From positions 124,001 through 188,000 of the forward strand of contig NZ_JABEME010000002.1 in NCBI RefSeq assembly GCF_013004645.1: a DNA stretch of 64,000 nucleotides, given 5' to 3'. Positions 50,501 through 57,995 of the stretch are shown here, one piece after another. The notes under the pieces were generated by a model that saw only the letters and a program-made list of their open reading frames with translations, made no database searches and was not told the origin of the DNA. The stretch's first letter is position 1, and every line of letters begins with the position of its first letter. The translations under genes and the position numbers were made by a program. The stretch comes from Stenotrophomonas africana. Lineage in GTDB: Bacteria; Pseudomonadota; Gammaproteobacteria; Xanthomonadales; Xanthomonadaceae.

Positions 50501-50701
50501 CTGATGGGCGTGTTGCCGCTGGTGTTCGCCACCGGCGCCGGTTCGGCCGCGCGCCGTTCGCTGGGTACCGGCGTGGCCGGCGGTACGGTCGCCTCGATGG
50601 TGCTGGGCATGTTCTTCGTGCCGTTGTTCTACCTGCTGGTGCGCCGCATGTTCCCGGGCCACGCGCCGGCCGACGCCACTGCCCCGGAGGCACGCCCATG
50701 A
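47552..50701 (+). CDS. smeB: RND multidrug efflux transporter (SmeB-like, HAE1)
   Basis: This 1049-residue inner-membrane transporter exchanges H+ for drugs as a trimer. The twelve-helix layout shows helix 1 (FAWVIAIAVSLLGLLAILIL) and the proton-relay pair Asp-Asp in AIGLLVDDAIVVVENVERV (helix 4). The relay Lys is in TTIGLAAKNGILIVEFA (helix 10). Two large periplasmic loops carry the drug-binding sites. S. maltophilia SmeB of this arrangement handles beta-lactams and other drugs with SmeC, as I recall. It overlaps smeC by four bases. Confidence 0.92.
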   Translation: MVRFFIDRPIFAWVIAIAVSLLGLLAILILPVDRYPQIAPPTITIRATYTGASSQTVENAVTQVIEQSQQSLDHLMYMTSTSASDGSAQVNLVFATGTNPDTAQVQVQNQLQAAMATLPQAVQQNGLTITKSSGSIFEVLSFTSEDGSMDNFDVANFMEARIDDQISRVSGVGNIQPIGQEYAMRIWLDPEKMRQYALMPSDIETALQAQNTDVSAGELGGQPALKGQQLDATVTARSRLHTPEQFAQVVLKADANGSVVHLGDVATIGLGPESYDSISTFNGKPSASLGIELNAGANAIAVSKAIDARLQQLQKYWPHGYTAHVAFTTTPFVTISLKEVVITLIEAIILVVLVMYLFLQNWRATLIPTIAVPVVLLGTFGVLAAFGYSINTLTMFALVLAIGLLVDDAIVVVENVERVMTFEGLAPKPATLKAMGQITGALVGIVLVLTAVFLPMAFFSGVTGVIYRQFSVTIAAAMILSVLVAMTITPALCGSILHQIPKGGHPHGDHAGEPSLLGKFFIWFNHRFERTSNGLRRRVDGFLGRRTLGVLFYLVLSVATGLLLWHLPGAFLPDEDQGMLNALVKLPAGSTLEQTRAVMDRLSAVAVKDDGVLSIQATAGFSVTGSGQNVGQAFIRLKDWDDRKDDADTIAARLTRAMASVPDAQVFITSPPAILGLGDAGGFTLELQDEGGAGHAAAVAARNTLLKEAAKDPKLVNVRYASLEDAPVYAVKVDDAKAQAMGVNPQDVNDTLNAALGGDFVNNFIYKGRIKKVFIQGTAEARMQPQDIERWSVRNQAGQMVPLSSLISTHWTSAPAALQRYNGVSAMEITGQPAPGVSSGEAMAEIARLADTLPEGFSHAWSDMAYQEQLSGNQAPMLYGISLLFVFLCLAALYESWAVPFAVMLAVPVGVFGAVLMMNLRGLNNDVYFQVGLLTTIGLAAKNGILIVEFARILEQQGKSTREAILQAVYLRLRPIVMTSLAFLMGVLPLVFATGAGSAARRSLGTGVAGGTVASMVLGMFFVPLFYLLVRRMFPGHAPADATAPEARP

Positions 50702-52113
50702 AGCCGATGCTGCTGCGCGCCCTGGCGGCCGCGACGATGACCACCCTGCTGGGCGGCTGCGTGAGCATGGCGCCTCATTACCAGCGCCCCGAGGCGCCGG
50801 TACCGGCGCAGTTCGGCAATGCCGCTGCCGGCCAGGCCGAGCCGGCAGTGGCGATGCCGGCCTGGCGTGAGGTGTTCCTGGAACCGCGCCTGCAGCAGGT
50901 CATCGCGCTGGCGCTGCAGAACAACCGCGACCTGCGCGTGGCGGTGCTGCAGGTGGAGAAGGAACGCGCGCAGTACCGCATCCAGCGCGCAGCGCTGCTG
51001 CCGTCGGTGGATGCCAGCGGCAGTGTCACCCGCTCGCGGGTGAGCGATGCCAACAGCGAGACCGGTGCCACCCAGGTGACCGAGTCCGACGCGGTGCAGG
51101 TCGGCATCAGCAGCTGGGAACTGGACCTGTTCGGGCGCATCCGCAGCCTGAAGAACGAGGCCCTGCAGAACTGGTTGGCCAGCGCCGAGAACCAGCGTGC
51201 CGCACGCACCAGCCTGGTCGCCGAAGTGGCAACGGCGTGGCTCGCGTTGGCGGCCGATGGGCAGTCGTTGGCATTCACGCAACAGACCCTGGACAGCCAG
51301 CAGCAGACCCTGCAGCGCACCGAGGCCCGCCATGCACAGGGCCTGGCCTCGGGCCTGGACCTGTCGCAGGTACAGACCAGCGTGGACGCCGCGCGCGGTG
51401 CGCTGGCCAAGCTGCAGACGCAGCAGGCGCAGGATCGCGATGCATTGCAGCTGTTGGTAGGGGCGCCGCTGGATCCGGCCCTGCTGCCAACCACGCAGGC
51501 GCTGGATGGCAGCGTGGCACTGGCGCCGCTGCCGGCCAACCTTCCGTCCAGCGTGCTGCTGCAGCGCCCGGACGTGTTGTCCGCCGAACACGCACTGCAG
51601 GCGGCCAATGCCGATATCAGTGCCGCGCGCGCTGCGTTCTTCCCCACGCTGACGCTGACCGCCAACTACGGCCACAGCTCCACCGCGTTGTCGACGCTGT
51701 TCTCGGCCGGCACCCGTGGCTGGTCGTTCGCACCCAGCATCACCGCGCCGATCTTCCATGCCGGCGCACTGAAGGCCTCGTTGGATGCCTCGAAGATCGG
51801 CAAGGACATCGGCATCGCGCAGTACGGGAAGGCGATCCAGCAGGCCTTCAGCGAAGTGGCCGATGCGCTGGCCACGCGTGACCACCTGACCGCACAGATG
51901 GACGCGCAGCGCGCGCTGGTGGCCGCCAGCCAGCGCAGCTACACGCTGGCCGATGCGCGCTACCGCACCGGGCTGGATGGCTACCTGCAGTCGCTGGATG
52001 CACAGCGCAGCCTGTATGCCGCGCAGCAGGACCTGATCGCGCTGCAGCAGCAGGAAGCGGGCAACCGGGTGACCTTGTTCAAGGTATTGGGCGGCGGCGC
52101 CGACGCGCGGTAA
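50698..52113 (+). CDS. smeC: RND efflux outer-membrane lipoprotein (SmeC-like)
   Basis: This 471-residue OMF/TolC-family channel (NodT type) has lipobox LLGGC at about residues 16-20 and the start APHYQRPEAPVP. Duplicated helical repeats follow: LALQNNRDLRVAVLQVEKERAQYRIQRAALLPSVDASGS (key parts ALQNNRDLRVAVL and RIQRAALLPSVDASGS) and the C-terminal SLDAQRSLYAAQQDLI. It completes the tripartite pump with the adaptor and the transporter. Its gene is followed by REP units. Confidence 0.88.
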   Translation: MKPMLLRALAAATMTTLLGGCVSMAPHYQRPEAPVPAQFGNAAAGQAEPAVAMPAWREVFLEPRLQQVIALALQNNRDLRVAVLQVEKERAQYRIQRAALLPSVDASGSVTRSRVSDANSETGATQVTESDAVQVGISSWELDLFGRIRSLKNEALQNWLASAENQRAARTSLVAEVATAWLALAADGQSLAFTQQTLDSQQQTLQRTEARHAQGLASGLDLSQVQTSVDAARGALAKLQTQQAQDRDALQLLVGAPLDPALLPTTQALDGSVALAPLPANLPSSVLLQRPDVLSAEHALQAANADISAARAAFFPTLTLTANYGHSSTALSTLFSAGTRGWSFAPSITAPIFHAGALKASLDASKIGKDIGIAQYGKAIQQAFSEVADALATRDHLTAQMDAQRALVAASQRSYTLADARYRTGLDGYLQSLDAQRSLYAAQQDLIALQQQEAGNRVTLFKVLGGGADAR

Positions 52114-52127
52114 CACGATCTGCTCTG

Positions 52128-52245
52128 GTAGGTGCCGACCTTGGTCGGCACGGAAGCATGGAGTGTCGCGATCTGATGATTCGTGCCGACCAACGTCGGC
52201 AGCCACCAGGGCAGATTCATGTGCCGACCAAGGTCGGCAGCCACC
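52128..52245. repeat. Array of three SMAG-type REP units
   Basis: Units with GTGCCGACC cores lie at 52128-52151 (plus, GTAG head), 52182-52206 (minus) and 52221-52245 (minus). It separates the convergent smeC and mnmG genes. Confidence 0.83.
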
Positions 52246-52263
52246 AGAAGCAGGTGCGACCGC

Positions 52264-54153
52264 TTACGCCACGCGGCCCCGGCGTGCGCGCTCCAGATGC
52301 ACCAGCAGCAGTGAGATCGCTGCCGGCGTCATGCCGGGAATCCGCTGCGCCTGGCCGATGGTCTGCGGGCGTACGCGCTCCAGTTTCTGCAGGGCTTCGG
52401 CCGACAGCCCGCGCACCGTCGCGTAGTCGAAGGCTTCAGCGATCGGCGTGGCTTCATGCCGTTGCTGGCGCTCGATCTCCTCGCGCTGGCGGTCCAGGTA
52501 GCCGGCGTACTTCACGCCGATCTCCACCTGCTCGGCCACCTTGGCGTCGGCCACGGCCGGGCCAAGCGACGGCACCTGCATCAGCTGCGCGTAATCCAGC
52601 TCGGGGCGCTTGATCAGGTCCAGCACATTGGTTTCGCGGCTGACCGTTACACCCAGCGTGTCCTGTACCTCGCGGCCCAGTGCATTGGCCGGGGTTGCCC
52701 ACAGCGCGCCCAGACGTGCGCGCTCGGCAGCGACGGCTACCTGCTTGGTCTCGAACGCGCTCCAGCGGCGGTCATCCACCAGGCCCATCTCGCGGCCGGC
52801 CGGAGTCAGGCGCTGGTCGGCATTGTCCTCGCGCAGCTGCAGGCGGTACTCGGCGCGGCTGGTGAACATGCGGTAGGGCTCGTTGGTGCCGTGGGTGATC
52901 AAGTCATCCACCAGCACGCCCAGGTAGGCTTCGTCGCGGCGCGGGCACCAGCCGTCCAGCCCGCGCACCTGGCGCGCTGCGTTGAGGCCGGCCAGCAGGC
53001 CCTGCGCGGCGGCTTCTTCATAGCCGGTGGTGCCGTTGATCTGGCCGGCGAAGAACAGGCCGTTGACCAGCTTGGTTTCCAGCGAGGCCTTCAGCCCGCG
53101 CGGGTCGAAGAAGTCGTACTCGATTGCGTAGCCGGGGCGGGTGATGTGCGCGTTCTCGAAACCACGGATGCTGCGCACCATTTCCAGCTGCACGTCGAAC
53201 GGCAGCGAGGTGGAGATGCCGTTGGGGTAGATCTCGACGATGCCCAGGCCCTCGGGTTCCACGAAGATCTGGTGGCTGGCCTTCTCGGCGAAGCGCACCA
53301 CCTTGTCCTCGATGGACGGGCAGTAGCGCGGGCCGATGCCTTCGATCTGGCCGCTGTACAGCGGTGAGCGGTGCAGCGCGTCGCGGATGATCTGGTGGGT
53401 CTGTTCGGTGGTGTGGGTGATCCAGCAGCTGACCTGCTGCGGATGCTCGTCCACCGAGCCGAGGAAGGACATCACCGGCCGCGGCGAATCGCCGGGCTGC
53501 TCATCCATCACGCTGTAGTCCAGCGAGCGGCCGTCGATGCGCGGCGGCGTGCCGGTCTTCAGGCGATCCACCTGGAACGGGCGTTCGCGCAGGCGCGCAG
53601 CCAGCGTGGTGGCCGGCGGGTCGCCCATGCGGCCGGCGGCGTACTGGGTCGGGCCGACGTGGATCTTGCCGGCCAGGAAGGTGCCGGCGGTGAGCACCAC
53701 GGCTTCCGCGTCGAAGCGCAGGCCGGTCTGGGTGATGACCCCGCGCACGTGGTCGCCCTCGATGACCAGGTCATCCACCGCCGCCTGGAACACGGTCAGG
53801 TTGGCCTGGCCTTCGACGATGGCGCGGATCGCCATGCGGTACAGGTTGCGGTCGGCCTGGCAGCGGGTGGCGCGCACGGCCGGGCCCTTGGAGGCGTTCA
53901 ACGTGCGCCACTGGATGCCGGCGCGGTCGGCGGCATGCGCCATCGCACCGCCCAAGGCGTCGATCTCCTTGACCAGGTGGCCCTTGCCGATGCCGCCGAT
54001 GGCCGGGTTGCAGCTCATTGCGCCCACCGTTTCGATGTTGTGGGTCAGCAGCAGGGTGCGCACGCCGGTGCGGGCCGCGGCCAGCGCGGCTTCGGTGCCG
54101 GCGTGGCCACCGCCGATGACGATGACGTCGTAACGATGGAAGGACGGGTTCAT
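52264..54153 (-). CDS. mnmG: tRNA uridine-5-carboxymethylaminomethyl modification enzyme MnmG
   Basis: MnmG (GidA) with MnmE installs the cmnm5 group at the wobble uridine of several tRNAs, using FAD, NADH and methylene-THF. The 629-residue protein has the FAD motif [18 protein letters not shown] (14-19 core), the GidA signatures [11 protein letters not shown] and [10 protein letters not shown], and [15 protein letters not shown]. The C-terminal helical domain contains [18 protein letters not shown]. The start ATG 54153 follows a -10-like TAAAAT at 54210-54205. Confidence 0.96.
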   Translation of the reverse strand: MNPSFHRYDVIVIGGGHAGTEAALAAARTGVRTLLLTHNIETVGAMSCNPAIGGIGKGHLVKEIDALGGAMAHAADRAGIQWRTLNASKGPAVRATRCQADRNLYRMAIRAIVEGQANLTVFQAAVDDLVIEGDHVRGVITQTGLRFDAEAVVLTAGTFLAGKIHVGPTQYAAGRMGDPPATTLAARLRERPFQVDRLKTGTPPRIDGRSLDYSVMDEQPGDSPRPVMSFLGSVDEHPQQVSCWITHTTEQTHQIIRDALHRSPLYSGQIEGIGPRYCPSIEDKVVRFAEKASHQIFVEPEGLGIVEIYPNGISTSLPFDVQLEMVRSIRGFENAHITRPGYAIEYDFFDPRGLKASLETKLVNGLFFAGQINGTTGYEEAAAQGLLAGLNAARQVRGLDGWCPRRDEAYLGVLVDDLITHGTNEPYRMFTSRAEYRLQLREDNADQRLTPAGREMGLVDDRRWSAFETKQVAVAAERARLGALWATPANALGREVQDTLGVTVSRETNVLDLIKRPELDYAQLMQVPSLGPAVADAKVAEQVEIGVKYAGYLDRQREEIERQQRHEATPIAEAFDYATVRGLSAEALQKLERVRPQTIGQAQRIPGMTPAAISLLLVHLERARRGRVA

Positions 54154-54204
54154 GGGGGTTGTTCAGCTGGGGGCGGGCGCGGCTGGGGCGGCGCCGGGGT
54201 GGCG

Positions 54205-54210
54205 ATTTTA
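54205..54210 (-). promoter_or_regulatory. Candidate -10 box of mnmG
   Basis: TAAAAT on the minus strand sits 52 bases before the mnmG ATG, giving a leader of about 45 bases. The -35 region is GC-rich and not assignable with confidence. Confidence 0.4.
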
Positions 54211-54299
54211 GCGCCATTCGGGGCCGGGGCGTCGGCGTCCACTGGCCGGCGTCGAAATCAGCCCTAAAGTTGGCAGGATTTTTGCAGATAACCCAATAG

Positions 54300-54419
54300 C
54301 ACCCACCGTGGCTGGCGCCGTAGGCGCCCGTGACCGGAATTGGAACAGGGGCCGGTACAGGCGCACGGTGGGGGAGCAGAGGGCCGGCAGTCGGGGGACT
54401 GTCCGGCCCTGTTTTTTTT
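54300..54419 (+). ncRNA. Candidate small RNA with intrinsic terminator
   Basis: The segment ends in an orphan plus-strand terminator (54380-54419) that follows no plus-strand gene. Upstream, 54302-54310 pairs perfectly with 54364-54372 (CCCACCGTG/CACGGTGGG). The stem encloses two hairpins, GGCGCC-GTA-GGCGCC (54314-54328) and ACCGG/CCGGT (54333-54356). An AT-rich stretch with TTGGCA at 54270-54275 lies just before the predicted 5' end and may hold the promoter. The size would be about 120 bases. No long reading frame is present. I cannot match it to a named RNA. Confidence 0.5.
54380..54419 (+). terminator. Strong intrinsic terminator without an upstream gene
   Basis: The stem AGGGCCGG (54380-54387) with CCGGCCCT (54403-54410) is stacked on CAGTC/GACTG (54388-54392 with 54397-54401). 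The loop is GGGG and a run of eight T lies at 54412-54419. This is the clearest intrinsic terminator in the window. Confidence 0.8.
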
Positions 54420-54439
54420 GCGGCTGTCGGGAAGGCGCC

Positions 54440-54462
54440 ATCCACGCATGGCGTGGATCTAC
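54440..54462 (-). repeat. SMAG-type REP unit
   Basis: On the minus strand GTAG heads ATCCACGC-CAT-GCGTGGAT. It lies between the two opposed terminators of the mnmG-lipoprotein gap. Confidence 0.8.
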
Positions 54463-54490
54463 TGAAGCCGGGGCCCTCGTCGGTTGGCGA

Positions 54491-54526
54491 CCCAACAAAA
54501 CAAACGGCCCCGCATTGCGGGGCCGT
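54491..54526 (-). terminator. Intrinsic terminator on the minus strand
   Basis: The stem ACGGCCCCGC (54504-54513) with GCGGGGCCGT (54517-54526) and a 3-base loop is followed on the minus strand by TTGTTTTGTTGGG. It closes a minus-strand transcript from the lipoprotein gene (stop at 54702) or a separate small RNA. Confidence 0.7.
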
Positions 54527-54600
54527 CTGCCTTCAGAGGTGCCGACATCCGACAGGGCCGGAACAGGGGGGATCCAGATGTTCCTGTCGGATATCGACGT
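54527..54600 (-). ncRNA. Candidate 3'UTR-derived or independent small RNA
   Basis: Between the lipoprotein stop (54702) and the minus-strand terminator (54491-54526) lies a further stem: 54547-54556 (ATCCGACAGG) with 54583-54592, extended by CGA/TCG after one mismatch. Together with the terminator hairpin this would give a compact RNA of about 105 bases, or a structured 3' UTR. No reading frame is obvious in it. A promoter of its own is not clear, so this is the weaker of the two candidates. The rest of 54601-54701 contains GTCAC-TTT-GTGAC at 54632-54644 and nothing else I can assign. Confidence 0.35.
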
Positions 54601-54701
54601 AGAGCTTTTTGCGGCGACCCGTGTCGTTTTTGTCACTTTGTGACGCGGGCCGTCACTGTCCGCGTAGATTGGGGCTTAGACCGTGTGAAATGCAAGATGG
54701 T

Positions 54702-55187
54702 TCAGCGCTCAACTGTGCGCTGCGTCGCACGATCCATGTTGCGCCAGGGGGAACCGTTCATCCTCGGCGCGCTCGGCGCCGGCGCCGGACGGGCCTGCGG
54801 CGGAGGGGCCGAAGGCCGCACGCCGGACTGCGGCGGGCGGCGCATCGAGTCCATGTTCCGCCATGGCGAACCCCCGTTGTACGACGGCCGCGACGGCGGT
54901 GGCGGACGGTTCTCCCCTCCATTGCCCGGGCGCGGCGGCGGGCGGTGGTTGTGCGGCGGGCGGTAGATCGGGCGCGAGTAATACGGGTTGCCGTAGCCGC
55001 CGTAATAGCCGCCATAGCCACCGTAGTAGGGGCCGTAGTTGTAGGGATAACCGGCCGGGTAGCGGTATTCCACCGACGGCGCACCGTGGTAGTAGCTGCC
55101 GCTGCGGCCGCCGCCGACATAGTCGTAGGTGGTGCAGCCGGTCAGGGCCAGCAACAGGCCACCGGCAAGCATCAGGCGCGTTTTCAT
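54702..55187 (-). CDS. Gly/Tyr/Pro-rich lipoprotein
   Basis: This 161-residue protein has a lipobox LTGC at about residues 15-18. Low-complexity sequence follows: a Tyr/Gly tract (YYGGYGGYYGGYGNPYY) and a Pro-rich tract. The octapeptide GSPWRNMD occurs twice, in NGGSPWRNMDSMRR and NGSPWRNMDRATQR, suggesting an internal duplication. It is probably an outer-membrane or surface lipoprotein; no known domain is recognised. It is divergent from the dehydratase gene. Confidence 0.75.
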   Translation of the reverse strand: MKTRLMLAGGLLLALTGCTTYDYVGGGRSGSYYHGAPSVEYRYPAGYPYNYGPYYGGYGGYYGGYGNPYYSRPIYRPPHNHRPPPRPGNGGENRPPPPSRPSYNGGSPWRNMDSMRRPPQSGVRPSAPPPQARPAPAPSAPRMNGSPWRNMDRATQRTVER

Positions 55188-55345
55188 GGTGGGTCCCCCC
55201 AGAGGACGGGTGTGCAGTCAGCTTCGGGCGCCAGCATTGAATCGGCCCTTAATTCCGCCGGCCAGGATGAATGGAGGCGTAGGGCTACATGCTGGCATGA
55301 CCTTGTCCCGGTCGCCAGCGCGAAGCCATACGTTAATCTTGCGTC

Positions 55346-56308
55346 ATGAGCGATTCACTGTTGCCCCGCGCCGACGACGTCCTGCTTGCTGCCGCGAGGA
55401 TCGCCCCGCACGCCAGCGTGACGCCGGTGCTGCGCTCGCGCACGCTCGATGCGCTGGCCGGCGCGAGCCTGGCGTTCAAGGCCGAGCACCTGCAGCGCGG
55501 TGGCGCATTCAAGTTCCGTGGTGCCTGCAACGCGGTGTGGTCACTGGAGGCCGATCGCGCCAGTGCCGGCGTGGTCACCCACTCCTCCGGCAATCACGGC
55601 GCCGCACTGGCACTGGCCGCACGCACCCGTGGCATTCCCTGCCACGTGGTGGTGCCCGAAGGCGCAGTGGCGGCCAAGCTGGCCAACATTGCCCGCCATG
55701 GCGCGACGCTCTGGCGCTGCCCGCCGACCATTGCCGACCGTGAGGCCACCTGCGCCAAGGTACAGGTCGATACCGGCGCGACTCTCGTCCATCCCTATGC
55801 CGACCCGGCAGTGATGGCCGGGCAGGGCACCGCCGCCCTGGAATTGCTGCACAGCGACGGCCCGTTTGATGTGCTGGTGGTGCCGGTGGGCGGTGGCGGC
55901 CTGGCCAGCGGTACCGCCTTGGCGCTGCAGCATGCCAGCCCGCAGACCCGGCTGGTGCTGGCCGAGCCGGCCGGCGCCGATGACACCGCGCGATCACTGG
56001 CCGCAGGCGAGCGCCAGGGGGCGTTCACCCCCGACACGATCTGCGATGGACTGCGTACCCTGATCGGCGCGCCCAATTTCGAACTGCTGCGCGCGGCCGG
56101 TGCCGAGGTGATCGTGGTTGATGACGCGGCGACGATGGCCGCGATGCGCTTGCTGTGGGAAGTCCTCAAGCAGGTGGTCGAGCCGTCCTCGGCCACCGTG
56201 CTGGCCGCGGTACTGGCGCAGCCGCAGCGTTTTGCCGGCCTGCGCGTGGGCCTGGTCCTGTCCGGTGGCAACGTCGACCTGCCCGCACTGCGCTGGGGCG
56301 CGCCTTGA
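55346..56308 (+). CDS. PLP-dependent threonine/serine dehydratase-like enzyme
   Basis: This 320-residue fold-type II PLP enzyme has the Schiff-base Lys in GGAFKFRGA (about residue 56), SSGNHGAALALAA for the substrate carboxylate, the glycine loop PVGGGGLASG for the phosphate, and LSGGNVDL near the end. It lacks the ACT regulatory domain of IlvA, so it is the catabolic or serine-racemase-like class (YbdL/TdcB-type size). The stop overlaps the start of the YdcF gene. Confidence 0.87.
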   Translation: MSDSLLPRADDVLLAAARIAPHASVTPVLRSRTLDALAGASLAFKAEHLQRGGAFKFRGACNAVWSLEADRASAGVVTHSSGNHGAALALAARTRGIPCHVVVPEGAVAAKLANIARHGATLWRCPPTIADREATCAKVQVDTGATLVHPYADPAVMAGQGTAALELLHSDGPFDVLVVPVGGGGLASGTALALQHASPQTRLVLAEPAGADDTARSLAAGERQGAFTPDTICDGLRTLIGAPNFELLRAAGAEVIVVDDAATMAAMRLLWEVLKQVVEPSSATVLAAVLAQPQRFAGLRVGLVLSGGNVDLPALRWGAP

Positions 56309-56937
56309 GCCGCGAGCGCAACCGGCATCGCACCGGCCTGCTGGGCTGGCTGTGGAGGCTGTTCGTGGTGCTGGTGATCTGGCTGCTGGGCGTGACCGCC
56401 TGGATTGTCTGGGTCGGTGAACGTGACCAGGCCGCCAAGGCCGACGCCATCATCGTGCTTGGTGCAGCGGCCTACGACGCCAAACCGTCACCGGTGTTCG
56501 AAGAACGCATCCGCCACGGTCTGGATCTGTACGAGGCCCAGTACGCGCCACTGCTGATATTCACCGGTGGCTATGGCGGCACCGGCGCGCGCTTCTCCGA
56601 ATCGCAGGTGGCGCGGCGTTATGCGCTGAAGCATGGCGTGCCGGATGATGCGATCCTGATCGAAACCGCTTCGCGCAACACCGTGCAGAACCTGGTCGAA
56701 GCCAAGCGGCTGATGGACCAGCGTGACCTGCACCGGGTGATCATCGTCAGCGACCCGCTGCACATGGCGCGCGCGCTGCGCCTGAGCAAGGCACTGGGCA
56801 TCGACGCGCTGGCCTCGTCCACGCCCAGCACGCGCTTCCGCAGCTTCCACACCAGCTGGCGCTTCCTGGTGCAGGAGATCTATTTCTTCCACCGCGACCT
56901 GGTGCGTCCGCCGCTGAGCTCGCCGGCCAATACCTGA
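56305..56937 (+). CDS. YdcF family membrane protein
   Basis: This 210-residue protein has one N-terminal helix (LWRLFVVLVIWLLGVTAWIVWV) and a YdcF/DUF218 domain with AIIVLGAAAYDAKPSPVFEERI, IFTGGYGG, ETASRNTVQNL and VIIVSDPLHMARA. YdcF-like proteins bind nucleotide-sugar or SAM-like ligands; the function is unclear (ElyC-type relatives act in envelope polysaccharide metabolism). There is no ATG in frame near the start; I take TTG 56305, whose TTGA overlaps the dehydratase stop. It follows GGGG at a workable distance. Confidence 0.82.
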   Translation: MSRERNRHRTGLLGWLWRLFVVLVIWLLGVTAWIVWVGERDQAAKADAIIVLGAAAYDAKPSPVFEERIRHGLDLYEAQYAPLLIFTGGYGGTGARFSESQVARRYALKHGVPDDAILIETASRNTVQNLVEAKRLMDQRDLHRVIIVSDPLHMARALRLSKALGIDALASSTPSTRFRSFHTSWRFLVQEIYFFHRDLVRPPLSSPANT

Positions 56938-56953
56938 GGGCGGCCTGCATTTG

Positions 56954-57079
56954 GTGGGTGCCAACCTTGGTTGGCACAACCTGTCAGATCGCGATGCCGC
57001 CGGCACTGTGCCGACCAAGGTCGGCACCTACCAGAGCGGGTTCCGTGCATGAATCGTAGTTGCCGACCTTGGTCGGCGC
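56954..57079. repeat. Array of three SMAG-type REP units
   Basis: The units lie at 56954-56977 (plus, GTGCCAACC core), 57008-57031 (minus, GTGCCGACC core) and 57056-57079 (plus, TGCCGACC core, GTAG head). It fills the gap between the convergent YdcF and bioC genes. Confidence 0.83.
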
Positions 57080-57098
57080 ATGACCTGCGATCGTTCGA

Positions 57099-57983
57099 TC
57101 AGCTTTGCTTGCGACGGATCGGAATCGCCGACACCGGCACCGAGGCCACGTCATGCCCGCCTTCTCGGATCGGTGCGCCCGGGTCCGGTGCCCAGGCATG
57201 CGCATAGATCACTTCCCAACTGCTGGGCAACTTGCCGTCGGCACGGCGCATCGGCTCGTATGCCGCCGCCGCCGCCGCGAAACGGCTACGCCCGGTCAGG
57301 GTGTGGCGGCGGTCCACCCGCGCATTGGTGGCGCCCATCGCACGCAGTTCGCGCATCAATGACGGCAGGTCGTCATAGGTCAGGGTGAACAGATCGCGAT
57401 CCAGCACCGGGTCGCGGAAGCCGGCCATCATCAGCGCGTCGCCGAACTGGGCGATCTGCGCGAAGCGGCTCACGTGCGGGCGGTCATCGGCGGCCGCGAA
57501 GGCCTCGTTGAGTTCGACCAGGGTCTCCGGGCCGAAGGTCGAGCACAGCAGCAGGCCACCAGGCTTGAGCACACGGCGGAACCCGGCAAATACCGCCGGC
57601 AGGTCGTCCAGCCACTGCAGGCACAGGTTGCTGAAGATCACGTCCACGCTGTTGTCGGCCAGCGGCAGCGCAGCGGCGTCGCCGCACAGGCGCTGGAACG
57701 GCTTCCACCAGCCGGCCTGGCGCTTGGCCTGGTCCAGCATCGGAAGCGCCACGTCCAGCGCGATCACCTGCGCCTTCGGCCAGCGCTTCTTCATCAACGC
57801 ACTGGCATGGCCGGTACCCGCGCCGATGTCCAGCACCACCTCGGGCTTGCGCGCCTCCAGGTAGTCCAGCGATTCGATCAACCGCGACTGCACCTCGCGC
57901 TGCAGGGCGGCGGCGGCGTCGTAGCTGCTGGCGGCACGCGCGAACGCGCGGCGGACATGGCGGGCATCGAAGTGGGACGGCAT
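57099..57983 (-). CDS. bioC: Malonyl-ACP O-methyltransferase
   Basis: BioC methylates the free carboxyl of malonyl-ACP with SAM, letting it enter fatty-acid synthesis to build the pimeloyl chain. The 294-residue methyltransferase has the SAM motif VVLDIGAGTGHASALM at residues about 49-64, DVALPML, and the BioC-type FSNLCLQWLDD and RVLKPGGLLL blocks. The final 60 residues form the substrate-lid part. The gene is the last of the biotin operon, 12 bp after the SDR gene. Confidence 0.88.
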   Translation of the reverse strand: MPSHFDARHVRRAFARAASSYDAAAALQREVQSRLIESLDYLEARKPEVVLDIGAGTGHASALMKKRWPKAQVIALDVALPMLDQAKRQAGWWKPFQRLCGDAAALPLADNSVDVIFSNLCLQWLDDLPAVFAGFRRVLKPGGLLLCSTFGPETLVELNEAFAAADDRPHVSRFAQIAQFGDALMMAGFRDPVLDRDLFTLTYDDLPSLMRELRAMGATNARVDRRHTLTGRSRFAAAAAAYEPMRRADGKLPSSWEVIYAHAWAPDPGAPIREGGHDVASVPVSAIPIRRKQS

Positions 57984-57995
57984 TGCGAAAGTCTC

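Noticed and set aside
54300-54419. Riboswitch or leader of a downstream gene
   Set aside because: No plus-strand gene follows the terminator for more than 900 bases; the next two genes lie on the minus strand or far downstream with their own start region.
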